Both the position numbers and the translations under genes were made by a program. This document shows, in pieces, positions 17,253 through 25,520 of a stretch of DNA of 60,752 bases (within the stretch, counting starts at the first letter, position 1; the number at the start of each line of letters is the position of its first letter). The notes beneath the pieces were generated by a model. It searched no databases. It was not told the origin of the DNA and worked only from the letters and a program-made list of their open reading frames with translations. The stretch is taken from the NCBI GenBank assembly GCA_015686845.1, contig JADPRS010000022.1, positions 1 through 60,752 of the forward strand, read 5' to 3'. The stretch is from Lutibacter sp. B2. Lineage in GTDB: Bacteria > Bacillota > Clostridia > Peptostreptococcales > Thermotaleaceae.

Positions 17253-18206
17253 CTATTTTTTTAGAAAATCATCTTTTTTAACAACTTCCGATAGTGAAGT
17301 AACAAGTCCTGCGAGATTTTGTATTTCAGAAGGAATGATAATCTTAGTAGCCTTACCATCTGCTACCTTAGCAAATGTCTCTAAACTCTTAATAGCTATA
17401 ACTTGACTACTTGGATTCGCTTCTTTAATCATTATTAATCCTTCCGCTGTAGCCTTTTGTATTTTAACTATGGCTTCAGCCTCACCTTCTGCTTCTCTAA
17501 TAGCGGTTTCCTTTTTACCCTCTGCTCTAAGAATTGCTGCTTGTTTTTCTGCTTCCGCATCAAGTATAGCAGCTGCTTTTCTCCCTTCAGCAACTAAAAC
17601 AGAAGATGTTTTCTCCCCTTCTGCACGAAGAATTGATTCTCTTCTTTCTCTCTCAGCCTTCATCTGTTTTTCCATAGCATTTTGAATTTCTTGTGGTGGC
17701 AGAATGTTTTTAAGTTCAACACGATTCACCTTAATACCCCATGGATCCGTAGCTTCATCTAATATACTTCTCATTTTCGTATTGATTATATCTCTTGAAG
17801 TAAGCGTTTCATCTAATTCTAATTCTCCAATCAAATTACGTAGTGTTGTAGCTGTCAAGTTTTCGATTGCAGACATAGGATTATCTACTCCGTATGTATA
17901 AAGTTTAGGATCTGTTATTTGAAAATATACGACCGTATCAATTTGCATAGTAACATTATCTTTTGTTATAACTGGTTGTGGTGGAAAATCAATTACGATC
18001 TCTTTTAATAAAACTTTCTTTGACACTCTATCTATTAGTGGTATTTTAAAATGTAATCCTACACCCCATGTAGCTTGATATGCACCTAATCTTTCTATTA
18101 CATAGGCTCTTGCTTGTGGTACAATTCTTATATTAGAAGTAATAAGAAGTATTCCTATAATTACAATGACTATTAGTATTATAGGTCCAATTGCAGTTTC
18201 CATCAT
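17253..18206 (-). CDS. SPFH/Band 7 stomatin-like membrane protein (QmcA type)
   Basis: A 317-aa protein with one N-terminal membrane segment (about 5-25), the SPFH/Band 7 domain (about 28-180, VPQARAYVIERLGAY...RVELKNILPP) and a coiled-coil region rich in Ala, Glu and Lys (about 185-260, repeated RAEGEK/AEGxK units). It belongs to the slipin/QmcA branch that forms membrane scaffolds. It lies 18 nt downstream of an NfeD-family gene, the standard partner in bacteria. AGGAGG precedes the start. Confidence 0.93.
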   Translation of the reverse strand: MMETAIGPIILIVIVIIGILLITSNIRIVPQARAYVIERLGAYQATWGVGLHFKIPLIDRVSKKVLLKEIVIDFPPQPVITKDNVTMQIDTVVYFQITDPKLYTYGVDNPMSAIENLTATTLRNLIGELELDETLTSRDIINTKMRSILDEATDPWGIKVNRVELKNILPPQEIQNAMEKQMKAERERRESILRAEGEKTSSVLVAEGRKAAAILDAEAEKQAAILRAEGKKETAIREAEGEAEAIVKIQKATAEGLIMIKEANPSSQVIAIKSLETFAKVADGKATKIIIPSEIQNLAGLVTSLSEVVKKDDFLKK

Positions 18207-18224
18207 TTTAACCTCCTCATAATA

Positions 18225-18656
18225 TTATTGACTCCATTTCTTGACTATAATTTTTACGCCTTCAATCCTTATAACCTTAACACTTTCATTTTCTTCAATT
18301 TCTTCATGATCTTCAGATTTTGCTGACCATATTTGCCCTAAAAGCTTAACTTGACCTGTATTGAATTTTTCTATCTTCTTTATTACAATTCCTATTTCTC
18401 CGATAAGCGCATCTACATTGGTTCTCGTTATCCCAATCTTTAAATATTTCTTTGTAATAGGTTTTGTGAAATATAATAGTGCAATGGATGTTATTAAAAA
18501 TATAAATACTTGCACTAATACAGATAACTCTAACCACGCTGCTATTAATGCCATCAAAGAACCGATTGCAAACCATATGGTTGTAAGACCTAATGTAAAT
18601 ATTTCTACTGCTACAAATATTATTATCAAACTAATCCATACTATCGTATACGACAT
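18225..18656 (-). CDS. NfeD-family membrane protein
   Basis: A 143-aa protein with three to four membrane segments in residues 1-75 (MSYTIVWISLIIIFVAVEIFTLG...) and a C-terminal OB-fold of about 60 residues (LIGEIGIVIKKI...VKVIRIEGVKIIVKKW). This is the short NfeD form that pairs with the stomatin-like protein encoded just downstream. The ATG at 18656 lies 22 nt from the only good Shine-Dalgarno; an in-frame ATT at 18671 is at the usual 7-nt distance and could be the true start, adding MLPFE. Confidence 0.88.
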   Translation of the reverse strand: MSYTIVWISLIIIFVAVEIFTLGLTTIWFAIGSLMALIAAWLELSVLVQVFIFLITSIALLYFTKPITKKYLKIGITRTNVDALIGEIGIVIKKIEKFNTGQVKLLGQIWSAKSEDHEEIEENESVKVIRIEGVKIIVKKWSQ

Positions 18657-18780
18657 TTCGAAAGGTAAAATTATTTTTCCCTCCTTTCTAAGTTACACCT
18701 GCGCAATCCAATATTTTACAGTTAGATTATACCATATATTTTTATGAATACATAGCATTATTAACGTTTAATCTCTACAA

Positions 18781-19944
18781 CTATTTTTCTGTATTTTTAA
18801 ATTCTGTTTTTATTTCATTTAAAAGTTTATTATCTTTAATAAGATCTATAGCTGTTAATACTAATGCACCTATAGTTTGCTTCATTCTAGCATATGCTAA
18901 AGGTGTTTTTGTAGCTTCTGCAAGTTCTCTCGTATGACCTACAAGTTCTTTATCACTTATACTAAAATATGGATGAATTGTGGGACATACTTGACTTACA
19001 TTTCCAGCATCTAATGAACCATAACTTTCCTTAGGCTCATAAATTTTTTCTACACCCATATCTTTAAGTCTTCTTGTATATATTTCTGACAAATGTTTAT
19101 TTGTAACTAAATTATCATATGTCGCTTCATAATTAGTAATTTCTAATTCTGTACCAGCGGCTAAGGATGCCCCTCTTGCACAATTCTTAACTTTTTCAAT
19201 TAGTTCTTTTAAATAGGTCTTTGTTGTTGCTCTTACATAAAATTGAGCTATGGCTAAATCTGGAACAATATTGGCAGCTTTACCGCCCTCTTTAATAATG
19301 CCATGCACTCTAGCGTCGGATTTAATATGCTCTCTTAACGCATTTATATTATTAAATGTATTTATTACTGCATCCAATGCATTAATCCCTTTTTCTGGAT
19401 CTGCTGCTGCATGGGCAGTTCTACCTCTAAATATAAATTGAATTGCTTGCATCGCTAGAGAACTTCCACTTTTGTAATGCTTACCTGCTGGATGAGCCAT
19501 CATGGATATATCAATATCGTCAAATCCACCATTGTCAACTATATGTACTTTTGCTCCATTTGTTTCTTCTGCAGGCGTTCCAAACACTACTACTTTTCCA
19601 CCAATTTCTTTAATTACCTTGCTAAGTGTAATACCTGCACCTGTACTCGTAGCACCTAAAATATTATGGCCACAGCCATGTCCTATTCCAGGCAGTGCAT
19701 CATATTCCGCTAGATACGCTATTGTAGCGCCCTCTTTCGTACTGTCAAAAGTTGCTCTAAATGCGGTTTTTATGCCCATATATTCTTCTTCCACTTCAAA
19801 TCCATATTTTTTTAATAAGTCAACATGTGCCTTACAAGCTTTTACTTCCTCATTTCCTAACTCAGGATTTTCTAAAATGTATTCACTTAATTGTATACAC
19901 TCTTCACTTATATTTTCTATACACTCTGATACTTTTTTTATCAT
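18781..19944 (-). CDS. M20-family amidohydrolase (PM20D2/AbgB-like)
   Basis: A 387-aa metallopeptidase-fold amidohydrolase. Metal-site motifs are GHGCGHNILG, GTPAEETNGAK and MMAHPAG; the dimerisation domain lies between about 175 and 285 (FRGRTAHAAADPEKGINALDAV). These match the M20D branch that contains p-aminobenzoyl-glutamate hydrolase B and PM20D2, enzymes cleaving N-acyl amino acids or dipeptides in the cytoplasm. It is encoded directly downstream of a complete DUF3798 ABC importer, after a terminator, which suggests the importer may supply its substrate. AGGAGGAATAA precedes the ATG. Confidence 0.88.
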   Translation of the reverse strand: MIKKVSECIENISEECIQLSEYILENPELGNEEVKACKAHVDLLKKYGFEVEEEYMGIKTAFRATFDSTKEGATIAYLAEYDALPGIGHGCGHNILGATSTGAGITLSKVIKEIGGKVVVFGTPAEETNGAKVHIVDNGGFDDIDISMMAHPAGKHYKSGSSLAMQAIQFIFRGRTAHAAADPEKGINALDAVINTFNNINALREHIKSDARVHGIIKEGGKAANIVPDLAIAQFYVRATTKTYLKELIEKVKNCARGASLAAGTELEITNYEATYDNLVTNKHLSEIYTRRLKDMGVEKIYEPKESYGSLDAGNVSQVCPTIHPYFSISDKELVGHTRELAEATKTPLAYARMKQTIGALVLTAIDLIKDNKLLNEIKTEFKNTEK

Positions 19945-20023
19945 TCCTTATTCCTCCTATAATAGATCGCATTTATCTTATGTCCCACATTATACCATAA
20001 TCAACAATTAGCTACAATTATTA

Positions 20024-20053
20024 AAAAACTCGAGCTAAAAGCTCGAGTTTTTA
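20024..20053 (-). terminator. Terminator of the DUF3798 ABC importer operon
   Basis: ACTCGAGC, TAAAA loop and GCTCGAGT arms with A- and T-runs on both sides; the T-run serves the minus strand. Confidence 0.85.
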
Positions 20054-21337
20054 TCCTATGGATCTTTTTCTTTTTTCAACAATGAGGCTCTTCCATGCAT
20101 GAAGTCCTAAAGACACGCCTATAACCCCATATGCAACAAATGTTCTAAAATATTCACCAATCTGAGCATTTCCAAATAAATTTTTACCTGCTTGAGGAGA
20201 AACTATAAAGAGTGTATGAAATAGTGCTACCCCCAAAATACCTTGCCCTATAGTAGCTCTAGATACAGAAGCTCCACCTATTAATAATGCTGCAACGGCA
20301 AACATCCCTGCTTGTTCATGAGAGCCATAAGTATTTAATATCCCTAAGTTTTGTAAAAATATCAGCTGTCCCCATCCTGCTAATACAGTAGAGACTATAA
20401 TGGATATAATTCTCACTTTATCTACATTTATTCCTGCTACTTGTGCAATATGTCTATTTTGTCCAACAGTTCGAAAATCTTGTCCTAATTTTGTTTTTAC
20501 TATTAATACATTAAATATACATAATACTACAATTACTATATATGTAGATATAGGTACTTGAATTGTAGCAAATATTGAACCTGATACATTCAAATAAATC
20601 CCTAATGCTATTAGTAAACCTGATATTCCTACATATGTATATGGTTTATTTCCAATCTTTTTCTTATATACCTGATCCTTAGACAACTTATAAATTAACC
20701 ATATAGATAACAACAACCCTAAAATTCCAATAATAAATAAAAGTACTGGCAAAGGTTTTTTTACTATATTATCTACTGCATATCTTACACTATGATTTAA
20801 ATCTACAACATTTTTTATTCCTATCCCTCCACTAATCATTAAAACAGGATCTTTCATAGGGATCAATGTTCCTACTAAAAACAAAAATAACAATTGATAT
20901 AATCCATTCGCAAAAAAGCCTAGCATCATAGAAGTAATCATTTCTTGGCCTTTAGTCTTATTTAAAATAAGACCAGTGATCCATCCAAATAAAATTGATA
21001 TTGGTGTACATATAATCACTGAAATAAAAAATCCCGGTACCCCTGTGAATAAGGTATACCCCTGTAGGGCCATATGGGTTACAAATACAAGTGCAATTTG
21101 ACCTGCCATTGCGCCTACAACAATACCAAAATTAAGTCCCATTCCTGCAAGTACTGGAATAATTAAAGATAATACTAAAAATGAATTCCTTGCAATTCTC
21201 AGTAAAAGTTGATGTGTAATGAAAAATATAGGAAGTTTAGAAGCCACAACCCCTAATAAACATAAGACTACAAATATAATTGTAACTATATTATCAAATA
21301 TTATTTTTCCAATTTTATCCTTCATATTATTTTCCAC
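20051..21337 (-). CDS. ABC transporter permease (DUF3798-type importer)
   Basis: A 428-aa permease with about ten membrane segments, similar in layout to the other permease in this operon (GLNFGIVVGAMAGQ... and LLIGGASVSRATIGQ match GPNFGIPVGIVCG and LIGGASSTNATI). Such branched-chain/monosaccharide-type permeases work as pairs with a double ATPase. The gene overlaps the end of the first permease by 11 nt, indicating translational coupling, and is the last gene before the operon terminator. The substrate is not known. Confidence 0.88.
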   Translation of the reverse strand: MENNMKDKIGKIIFDNIVTIIFVVLCLLGVVASKLPIFFITHQLLLRIARNSFLVLSLIIPVLAGMGLNFGIVVGAMAGQIALVFVTHMALQGYTLFTGVPGFFISVIICTPISILFGWITGLILNKTKGQEMITSMMLGFFANGLYQLLFLFLVGTLIPMKDPVLMISGGIGIKNVVDLNHSVRYAVDNIVKKPLPVLLFIIGILGLLLSIWLIYKLSKDQVYKKKIGNKPYTYVGISGLLIALGIYLNVSGSIFATIQVPISTYIVIVVLCIFNVLIVKTKLGQDFRTVGQNRHIAQVAGINVDKVRIISIIVSTVLAGWGQLIFLQNLGILNTYGSHEQAGMFAVAALLIGGASVSRATIGQGILGVALFHTLFIVSPQAGKNLFGNAQIGEYFRTFVAYGVIGVSLGLHAWKSLIVEKRKRSIG

Positions 21338-22367
21338 CTCCTGCTTTAGTTAATGCATAAAGAATAATTCCATATTGTACAACGACTCTCATAACCTCTG
21401 ATAGGTTTCCTTTTGGAACAATGACATTTGCAACAGGTAAAGCTACTACTAGTAACCCTTGGAATAAAAATGTCCCAAGTATTACATGAAAGATGGTTGC
21501 ATTCGTTGAAGAAGCGCCCCCAATTAATATGGCTGCAACTGCCGCAAATGCCATCATAAGAGGTGCTGTATATAATTGAAAAAAACCATAACTTTGTGCA
21601 TACACTAAAATTCCTATTGCGCCAAGTACTGTTGATAAAATGGTAGAAACCATTCTATTTTGATCTACATTCATTCCCGAAGCAATAGCAAATTTGGAAT
21701 TTTGTCCAACTGCCTTCATAGCAATTCCTGCTTTACTATTTAGAAACAACCATACAACAAAGCACATCGCAAAGAAAAATACAAATAACATAGTAGGAAT
21801 AGTAATTTTTCCAATATGAATAGCAAATGGAGCATTTAGTATTTTATCAAACCTCTTTGCAAGGGATATAGTAGTTCTTAATCCTCTACCAATTGGCCAC
21901 TTAATCTCCATACTAGTAAACGGTAATATTAACCATGCTATACACATTAATGATACTACTGAAAATCCCACATAAGTTCCTACCATCATCTCTGAACCTT
22001 TTACCTTATTAAGTAATACTCCATATAAATAGCCAGCAACAGTTGCTAATGGTATTGAAATCAAAGCAGCTACTATGAAAGCATTTGCTCCATAACAATC
22101 TAGCTCTATACTTATTAAGCCTCCTATTAGACCACATACAATTCCAACAGGAATTCCAAAGTTAGGTCCTATTCCTGATAAAATAGCTGGAACCATTGCT
22201 AGTACTAATATTCCATTCATGCCAACACGAACTAAATGACCATTTAGTAAATCATTCACTGGCAATTTACAAAAAAAGGCTGCTACATATAAAAGTCCTA
22301 AAAAAGCAACGATTATAAGTCTTGGTATACCTATAGGCTTAATTAGAGCTTGAACTTTCCCTTTCAT
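21327..22367 (-). CDS. ABC transporter permease (DUF3798-type importer)
   Basis: A 346-aa permease with about nine membrane segments and the LIGGASSTNATIFHVILGTFLF segment of BPD_transp_2 permeases. It starts immediately after the stop codon of the ATPase gene and overlaps the next permease, so it is the middle gene of a tightly packed importer operon. It should form the membrane channel as a heterodimer with the other permease. Confidence 0.88.
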   Translation of the reverse strand: MKGKVQALIKPIGIPRLIIVAFLGLLYVAAFFCKLPVNDLLNGHLVRVGMNGILVLAMVPAILSGIGPNFGIPVGIVCGLIGGLISIELDCYGANAFIVAALISIPLATVAGYLYGVLLNKVKGSEMMVGTYVGFSVVSLMCIAWLILPFTSMEIKWPIGRGLRTTISLAKRFDKILNAPFAIHIGKITIPTMLFVFFFAMCFVVWLFLNSKAGIAMKAVGQNSKFAIASGMNVDQNRMVSTILSTVLGAIGILVYAQSYGFFQLYTAPLMMAFAAVAAILIGGASSTNATIFHVILGTFLFQGLLVVALPVANVIVPKGNLSEVMRVVVQYGIILYALTKAGGGK

Positions 22368-23975
22368 TTAATTTGCCTCCTTTCGAGTAGCTTTTTTATA
22401 ATCGCCTGACATCATAAGACCAAAATCCACATCACTATCACCTGGTCTTAATATGCCCTCAAGTTTTCCTTCAGTTATAATTGCAATCCGATCACATATA
22501 GAACGTAATTCTCCTAATTCACTAGACGTTATAATAATCGTCATTCCAAATTCAGCATTTAGTTTTTTAAGTACATCTAATACTAATTTTTTAGCGCCTA
22601 TATCTATTCCACGAGTTGGTTCTGACACTAATAGAACATTTGGCTCTAATGTAATGGCCCTTGCTAGACAAACCTTTTGTTGGTTTCCTCCACTTAATCT
22701 TCTAGTAAGCTGATGTGGTCCTGTGCACCTTATATCAAATTTTTCAATCATTTCATTAGCATGTTTTCTTATTCCTTTTGAATCTTTATGCGTAAAAAAT
22801 CCAAACTTATAAATAAACTTATCATTTACTTGCATTGCAGTCATAGCAATATTTAAATCAATTGATTCATCAAGAAGTAAACCGACTCCCCTTCTATCTT
22901 CAGATACAAAAGCTAGTTTATTTTTTAATGCATCTATTGGCGATTCCAGCTTTAATAATTTGTTTTCTATGTATACTTCCCCTATTGCAGGATACAGCCC
23001 CATTATTCCATTGGCTATACCGATCTTTCCTTGCCCTGCTAGTCCACCAAATCCAAAAATCTCACCTTTGTATATCTCTAGATCTATCCCTTTTACTTCT
23101 TCACCTGGCATTCCTACTCTAAGGTTTTTTGTTTTTAAAACTATTTCTTGATTACTACTTATTTCTTTAGATTCTTCTTTTTGAGTTAATCCTTCTATTT
23201 TTCTTCCTACCATTAGCTCTGCAAGCTGCATTACATTGGTTTCTTCTTTTTTAAGGGTGGCAGCCATTTCTCCATCTCTTAAAATAGTGATATTATTTGA
23301 TACTTTCATAACTTCATCTAATCTATGGGTTATAAAAATAATAGAAATCCCTGAATCTGTAATTTTTTTCATGGCATCTAATAAATTATCTGCTTCACTT
23401 TCAGTTAAAACTGCTGTAGGCTCATCAAAAACTAATACTCTTACATTTAATTTATCTATTTCCCTAGCAATTTCTATAAACTGCATATATCCAACTGGAA
23501 GTCCTGCAACCCTTGCCCATTCATCAATATTCATATCGAGTTTATCAAGTGCTACTCTAGCGTCCTTTTCCATATCCTTTGTGTCTAATGTTTTCAAACT
23601 TTCTCCAAGTACTTTACTAAAAATATTACTTTTTAATGTTTCTCTATTCAATTTAATATTTTCAGTAATATTAAATCCAGGAATCAACATAAATTCTTGA
23701 TGAACCATTCCAATACCTAATTCCATTGCCTTTTGAGGAGAATTTATATTAACTTTTTCTCCATTTATACAAACTTCACCCTCAAATCCTCCTGTTGAAT
23801 GAATCACTGGCATACCAAACAATATATTCATAAGAGTTGATTTTCCTGCACCATTTTCACCAAGTAGTGCATATATTTCTCCTTTTTCAACTTTTAAATT
23901 GATTCCTTTCAAAACCTTATTCCCAAAATAATCTTTCTTTATATTTTTCATTTCAAGTATGTATTTACTTTCCAT
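22368..23975 (-). CDS. Double-domain ABC transporter ATP-binding protein
   Basis: A 535-aa protein with two ABC ATPase domains, as in ribose- and nucleoside-type importers (RbsA/NupO). Domain 1 has Walker A GENGAGKSTLM, Walker B VLVFDEPTAVL and the H-loop ITHRLDE; its signature region VGYMQFIEIAREI is atypical. Domain 2 lacks a canonical Walker A (GGLAGQGKIGIANG) but has a good signature, RLSGGNQQKVCLARA, and Walker B VLLVSEPTRGID. This unequal pattern is usual for the family. It follows the binding-protein gene after an 87-nt gap containing a hairpin. Confidence 0.9.
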   Translation of the reverse strand: MESKYILEMKNIKKDYFGNKVLKGINLKVEKGEIYALLGENGAGKSTLMNILFGMPVIHSTGGFEGEVCINGEKVNINSPQKAMELGIGMVHQEFMLIPGFNITENIKLNRETLKSNIFSKVLGESLKTLDTKDMEKDARVALDKLDMNIDEWARVAGLPVGYMQFIEIAREIDKLNVRVLVFDEPTAVLTESEADNLLDAMKKITDSGISIIFITHRLDEVMKVSNNITILRDGEMAATLKKEETNVMQLAELMVGRKIEGLTQKEESKEISSNQEIVLKTKNLRVGMPGEEVKGIDLEIYKGEIFGFGGLAGQGKIGIANGIMGLYPAIGEVYIENKLLKLESPIDALKNKLAFVSEDRRGVGLLLDESIDLNIAMTAMQVNDKFIYKFGFFTHKDSKGIRKHANEMIEKFDIRCTGPHQLTRRLSGGNQQKVCLARAITLEPNVLLVSEPTRGIDIGAKKLVLDVLKKLNAEFGMTIIITSSELGELRSICDRIAIITEGKLEGILRPGDSDVDFGLMMSGDYKKATRKEAN

Positions 23976-24026
23976 AGTAGCCTCCCCTTTAGGTCTGTCT
24001 TATGTACTTAAAAATATTAATATGAT

Positions 24027-24058
24027 AAAGGTTGTCGTAAAACGACAACCTTTTTTAA
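24027..24058 (-). terminator. Intercistronic hairpin in the importer operon
   Basis: AAAGGTTGTCG and CGACAACCTTT arms with a short loop lie between the binding-protein gene and the ATPase gene. The minus-strand product has little U after the stem, so it is more likely a partial attenuator or mRNA-stabilising hairpin that keeps the binding protein in excess. Confidence 0.6.
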
Positions 24059-24062
24059 AGTT

Positions 24063-25238
24063 TTAGAATGTGATGTAGTCTGATAAAACCATAAAGAAGT
24101 TCTCATGTTTCACGCTAGTTTCATCATTCTCGTATGTAGTAAGTTGCATTTTAACTTTTGCATAATCTTCAAATAATTTTTGAAGATATTCTTTATCTGC
24201 TTTTCCATTTGTTTTGCCTTCTATATAAGCCTTAGCATATTCAACACCAGATTCTACAAACATCATATTTACAGGTACTGGCCAAGTTGAGAATCTTCCT
24301 GTTCCACCTTTTTCAGCAATTTTCTTTTTATTTTGTTCAATCACATACGCAACATCGCCTCTTTTATCATCTGGAATTTCAATACCTAAAGCTCCAGGAA
24401 ATCCATGATATGGAGATGGACAACATTGTTGTGGATAGAGAGCTCCACCATCTAAAACAGTTTTAATAAGTGGTTCTTGCATTGAACAGTTAGTAGCGAA
24501 AAATGCTGTTTCTTTTCCAAATTCAGTGATTTTTCTAGGTACATCTTCTAAAATGAATTGTTGTGCTCCTGGAACTCCAGCATCTCCAGTTGGGTCTGGT
24601 GCTGTTGCGTCAACAAATTTTATACTTAATTCTTTACAACGCTTTTCAAATAAATCTCTTCTCTTAGCAAGTAATGCATAAGACATATGTCTTGGGAAAG
24701 AATAATGTACAAAAGTTTTTGCACCCATTTTATTTGCTTGATCAATAACTGCTGTTCCCATTCCAAGTTCATCTGCTTGGAATACTACATCTGCTTTAGA
24801 TGCAATAACATCAGGATCTTCTCCTGGAACGCCAGCTATAAATAGTAAATCTGGTCTTAATTCTCTTAGTTGATCAATAGCAGCAGATGTTCCTGGTACT
24901 GCTTGAACCATAACAATAGCCTTAACATCAGGATCAGAAGCAATCCCTAATATATTAGAAATAGTCGTTTCTTGCTCTTTCATAAAGTTATCTGGATACG
25001 TTTGAGTAACAATCATATCCCCATATTTTTCTTTTATTTTTTGACCTGCACGAAACTCTTCCTCACCTTGAGAAACAGTTCCTGTTATTACACCTATTTT
25101 ATATTTAGGCGCCTCTTTTGTTTCTTCTTTAGTTTCTTCTTTAGTTTCAGTACTAGATTGTTCAGTATTATTTGATCCACAAGCAGCTAAACTTACCATC
25201 ATAACTAAAATCAACAACATTGATAAAAGTTTCTTCAA
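24063..25238 (-). CDS. DUF3798 substrate-binding lipoprotein
   Basis: A 391-aa lipoprotein with signal peptide and lipobox LAAC (Cys at about 20), a Glu/Lys/Thr-rich linker and a periplasmic-binding-fold body beginning YKIGVITGTVSQGEEEF. The body (PTGDAGVPGAQQF, CCPSPYHGFPGALGI, TWPVPVNMMF) matches the DUF3798 family, whose ligand is not established to my knowledge. The start is TTG at 25238 after GGGGG. It heads an operon with a double ATPase and two permeases and lies upstream of an M20 amidohydrolase gene. Confidence 0.9.
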   Translation of the reverse strand: MKKLLSMLLILVMMVSLAACGSNNTEQSSTETKEETKEETKEAPKYKIGVITGTVSQGEEEFRAGQKIKEKYGDMIVTQTYPDNFMKEQETTISNILGIASDPDVKAIVMVQAVPGTSAAIDQLRELRPDLLFIAGVPGEDPDVIASKADVVFQADELGMGTAVIDQANKMGAKTFVHYSFPRHMSYALLAKRRDLFEKRCKELSIKFVDATAPDPTGDAGVPGAQQFILEDVPRKITEFGKETAFFATNCSMQEPLIKTVLDGGALYPQQCCPSPYHGFPGALGIEIPDDKRGDVAYVIEQNKKKIAEKGGTGRFSTWPVPVNMMFVESGVEYAKAYIEGKTNGKADKEYLQKLFEDYAKVKMQLTTYENDETSVKHENFFMVLSDYITF

Positions 25239-25369
25239 AATTAATTCCCCCTTAATTATTATTTCTTACTCTACAAATTTAAATGTTTCATTTATGTGGT
25301 ATGTCACCTCCTTTAAATTTTTAGTAATGTCTAACTAATTATTCTATAGTAAAGCGGTAAATCCTTCTA

Positions 25370-25402
25370 AATATTCTAAATATTTTTCCTTATTAGAATA
25401 TT
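25370..25402. repeat. Inverted repeat in the divergent region between the importer and the VanW gene
   Basis: AATATTCTAA and TTAGAATATT are perfect 10-bp arms 13 nt apart, in the 273-nt gap between divergently transcribed genes. It could be an operator for either side; nothing else in the gap identifies a regulator. Confidence 0.4.
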
Positions 25403-25520
25403 GTATATGTTATACTATTGAATGAATATAAAAACTAGTACAACAAATATGTACTTTATTTAAATCTCTTTAATACACTATAAAAGTGATTTAAATATTT
25501 CTAACAAGGAGGTGTTTTTT

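Noticed and set aside
19502-20011. 169-codon plus-strand frame opposite the M20 amidohydrolase
   Set aside because: Antisense shadow of a strong gene; Ser/Pro-rich, no ribosome-binding site.
23236-23700. 154-codon frame opposite the double ABC ATPase
   Set aside because: Shadow frame; the ATPase motifs on the minus strand are intact.
25139-25175. Short repeats in the coding sequence of the DUF3798 lipoprotein
   Set aside because: They encode the repeated ETKE linker after the lipobox and are ordinary low-complexity linker DNA.
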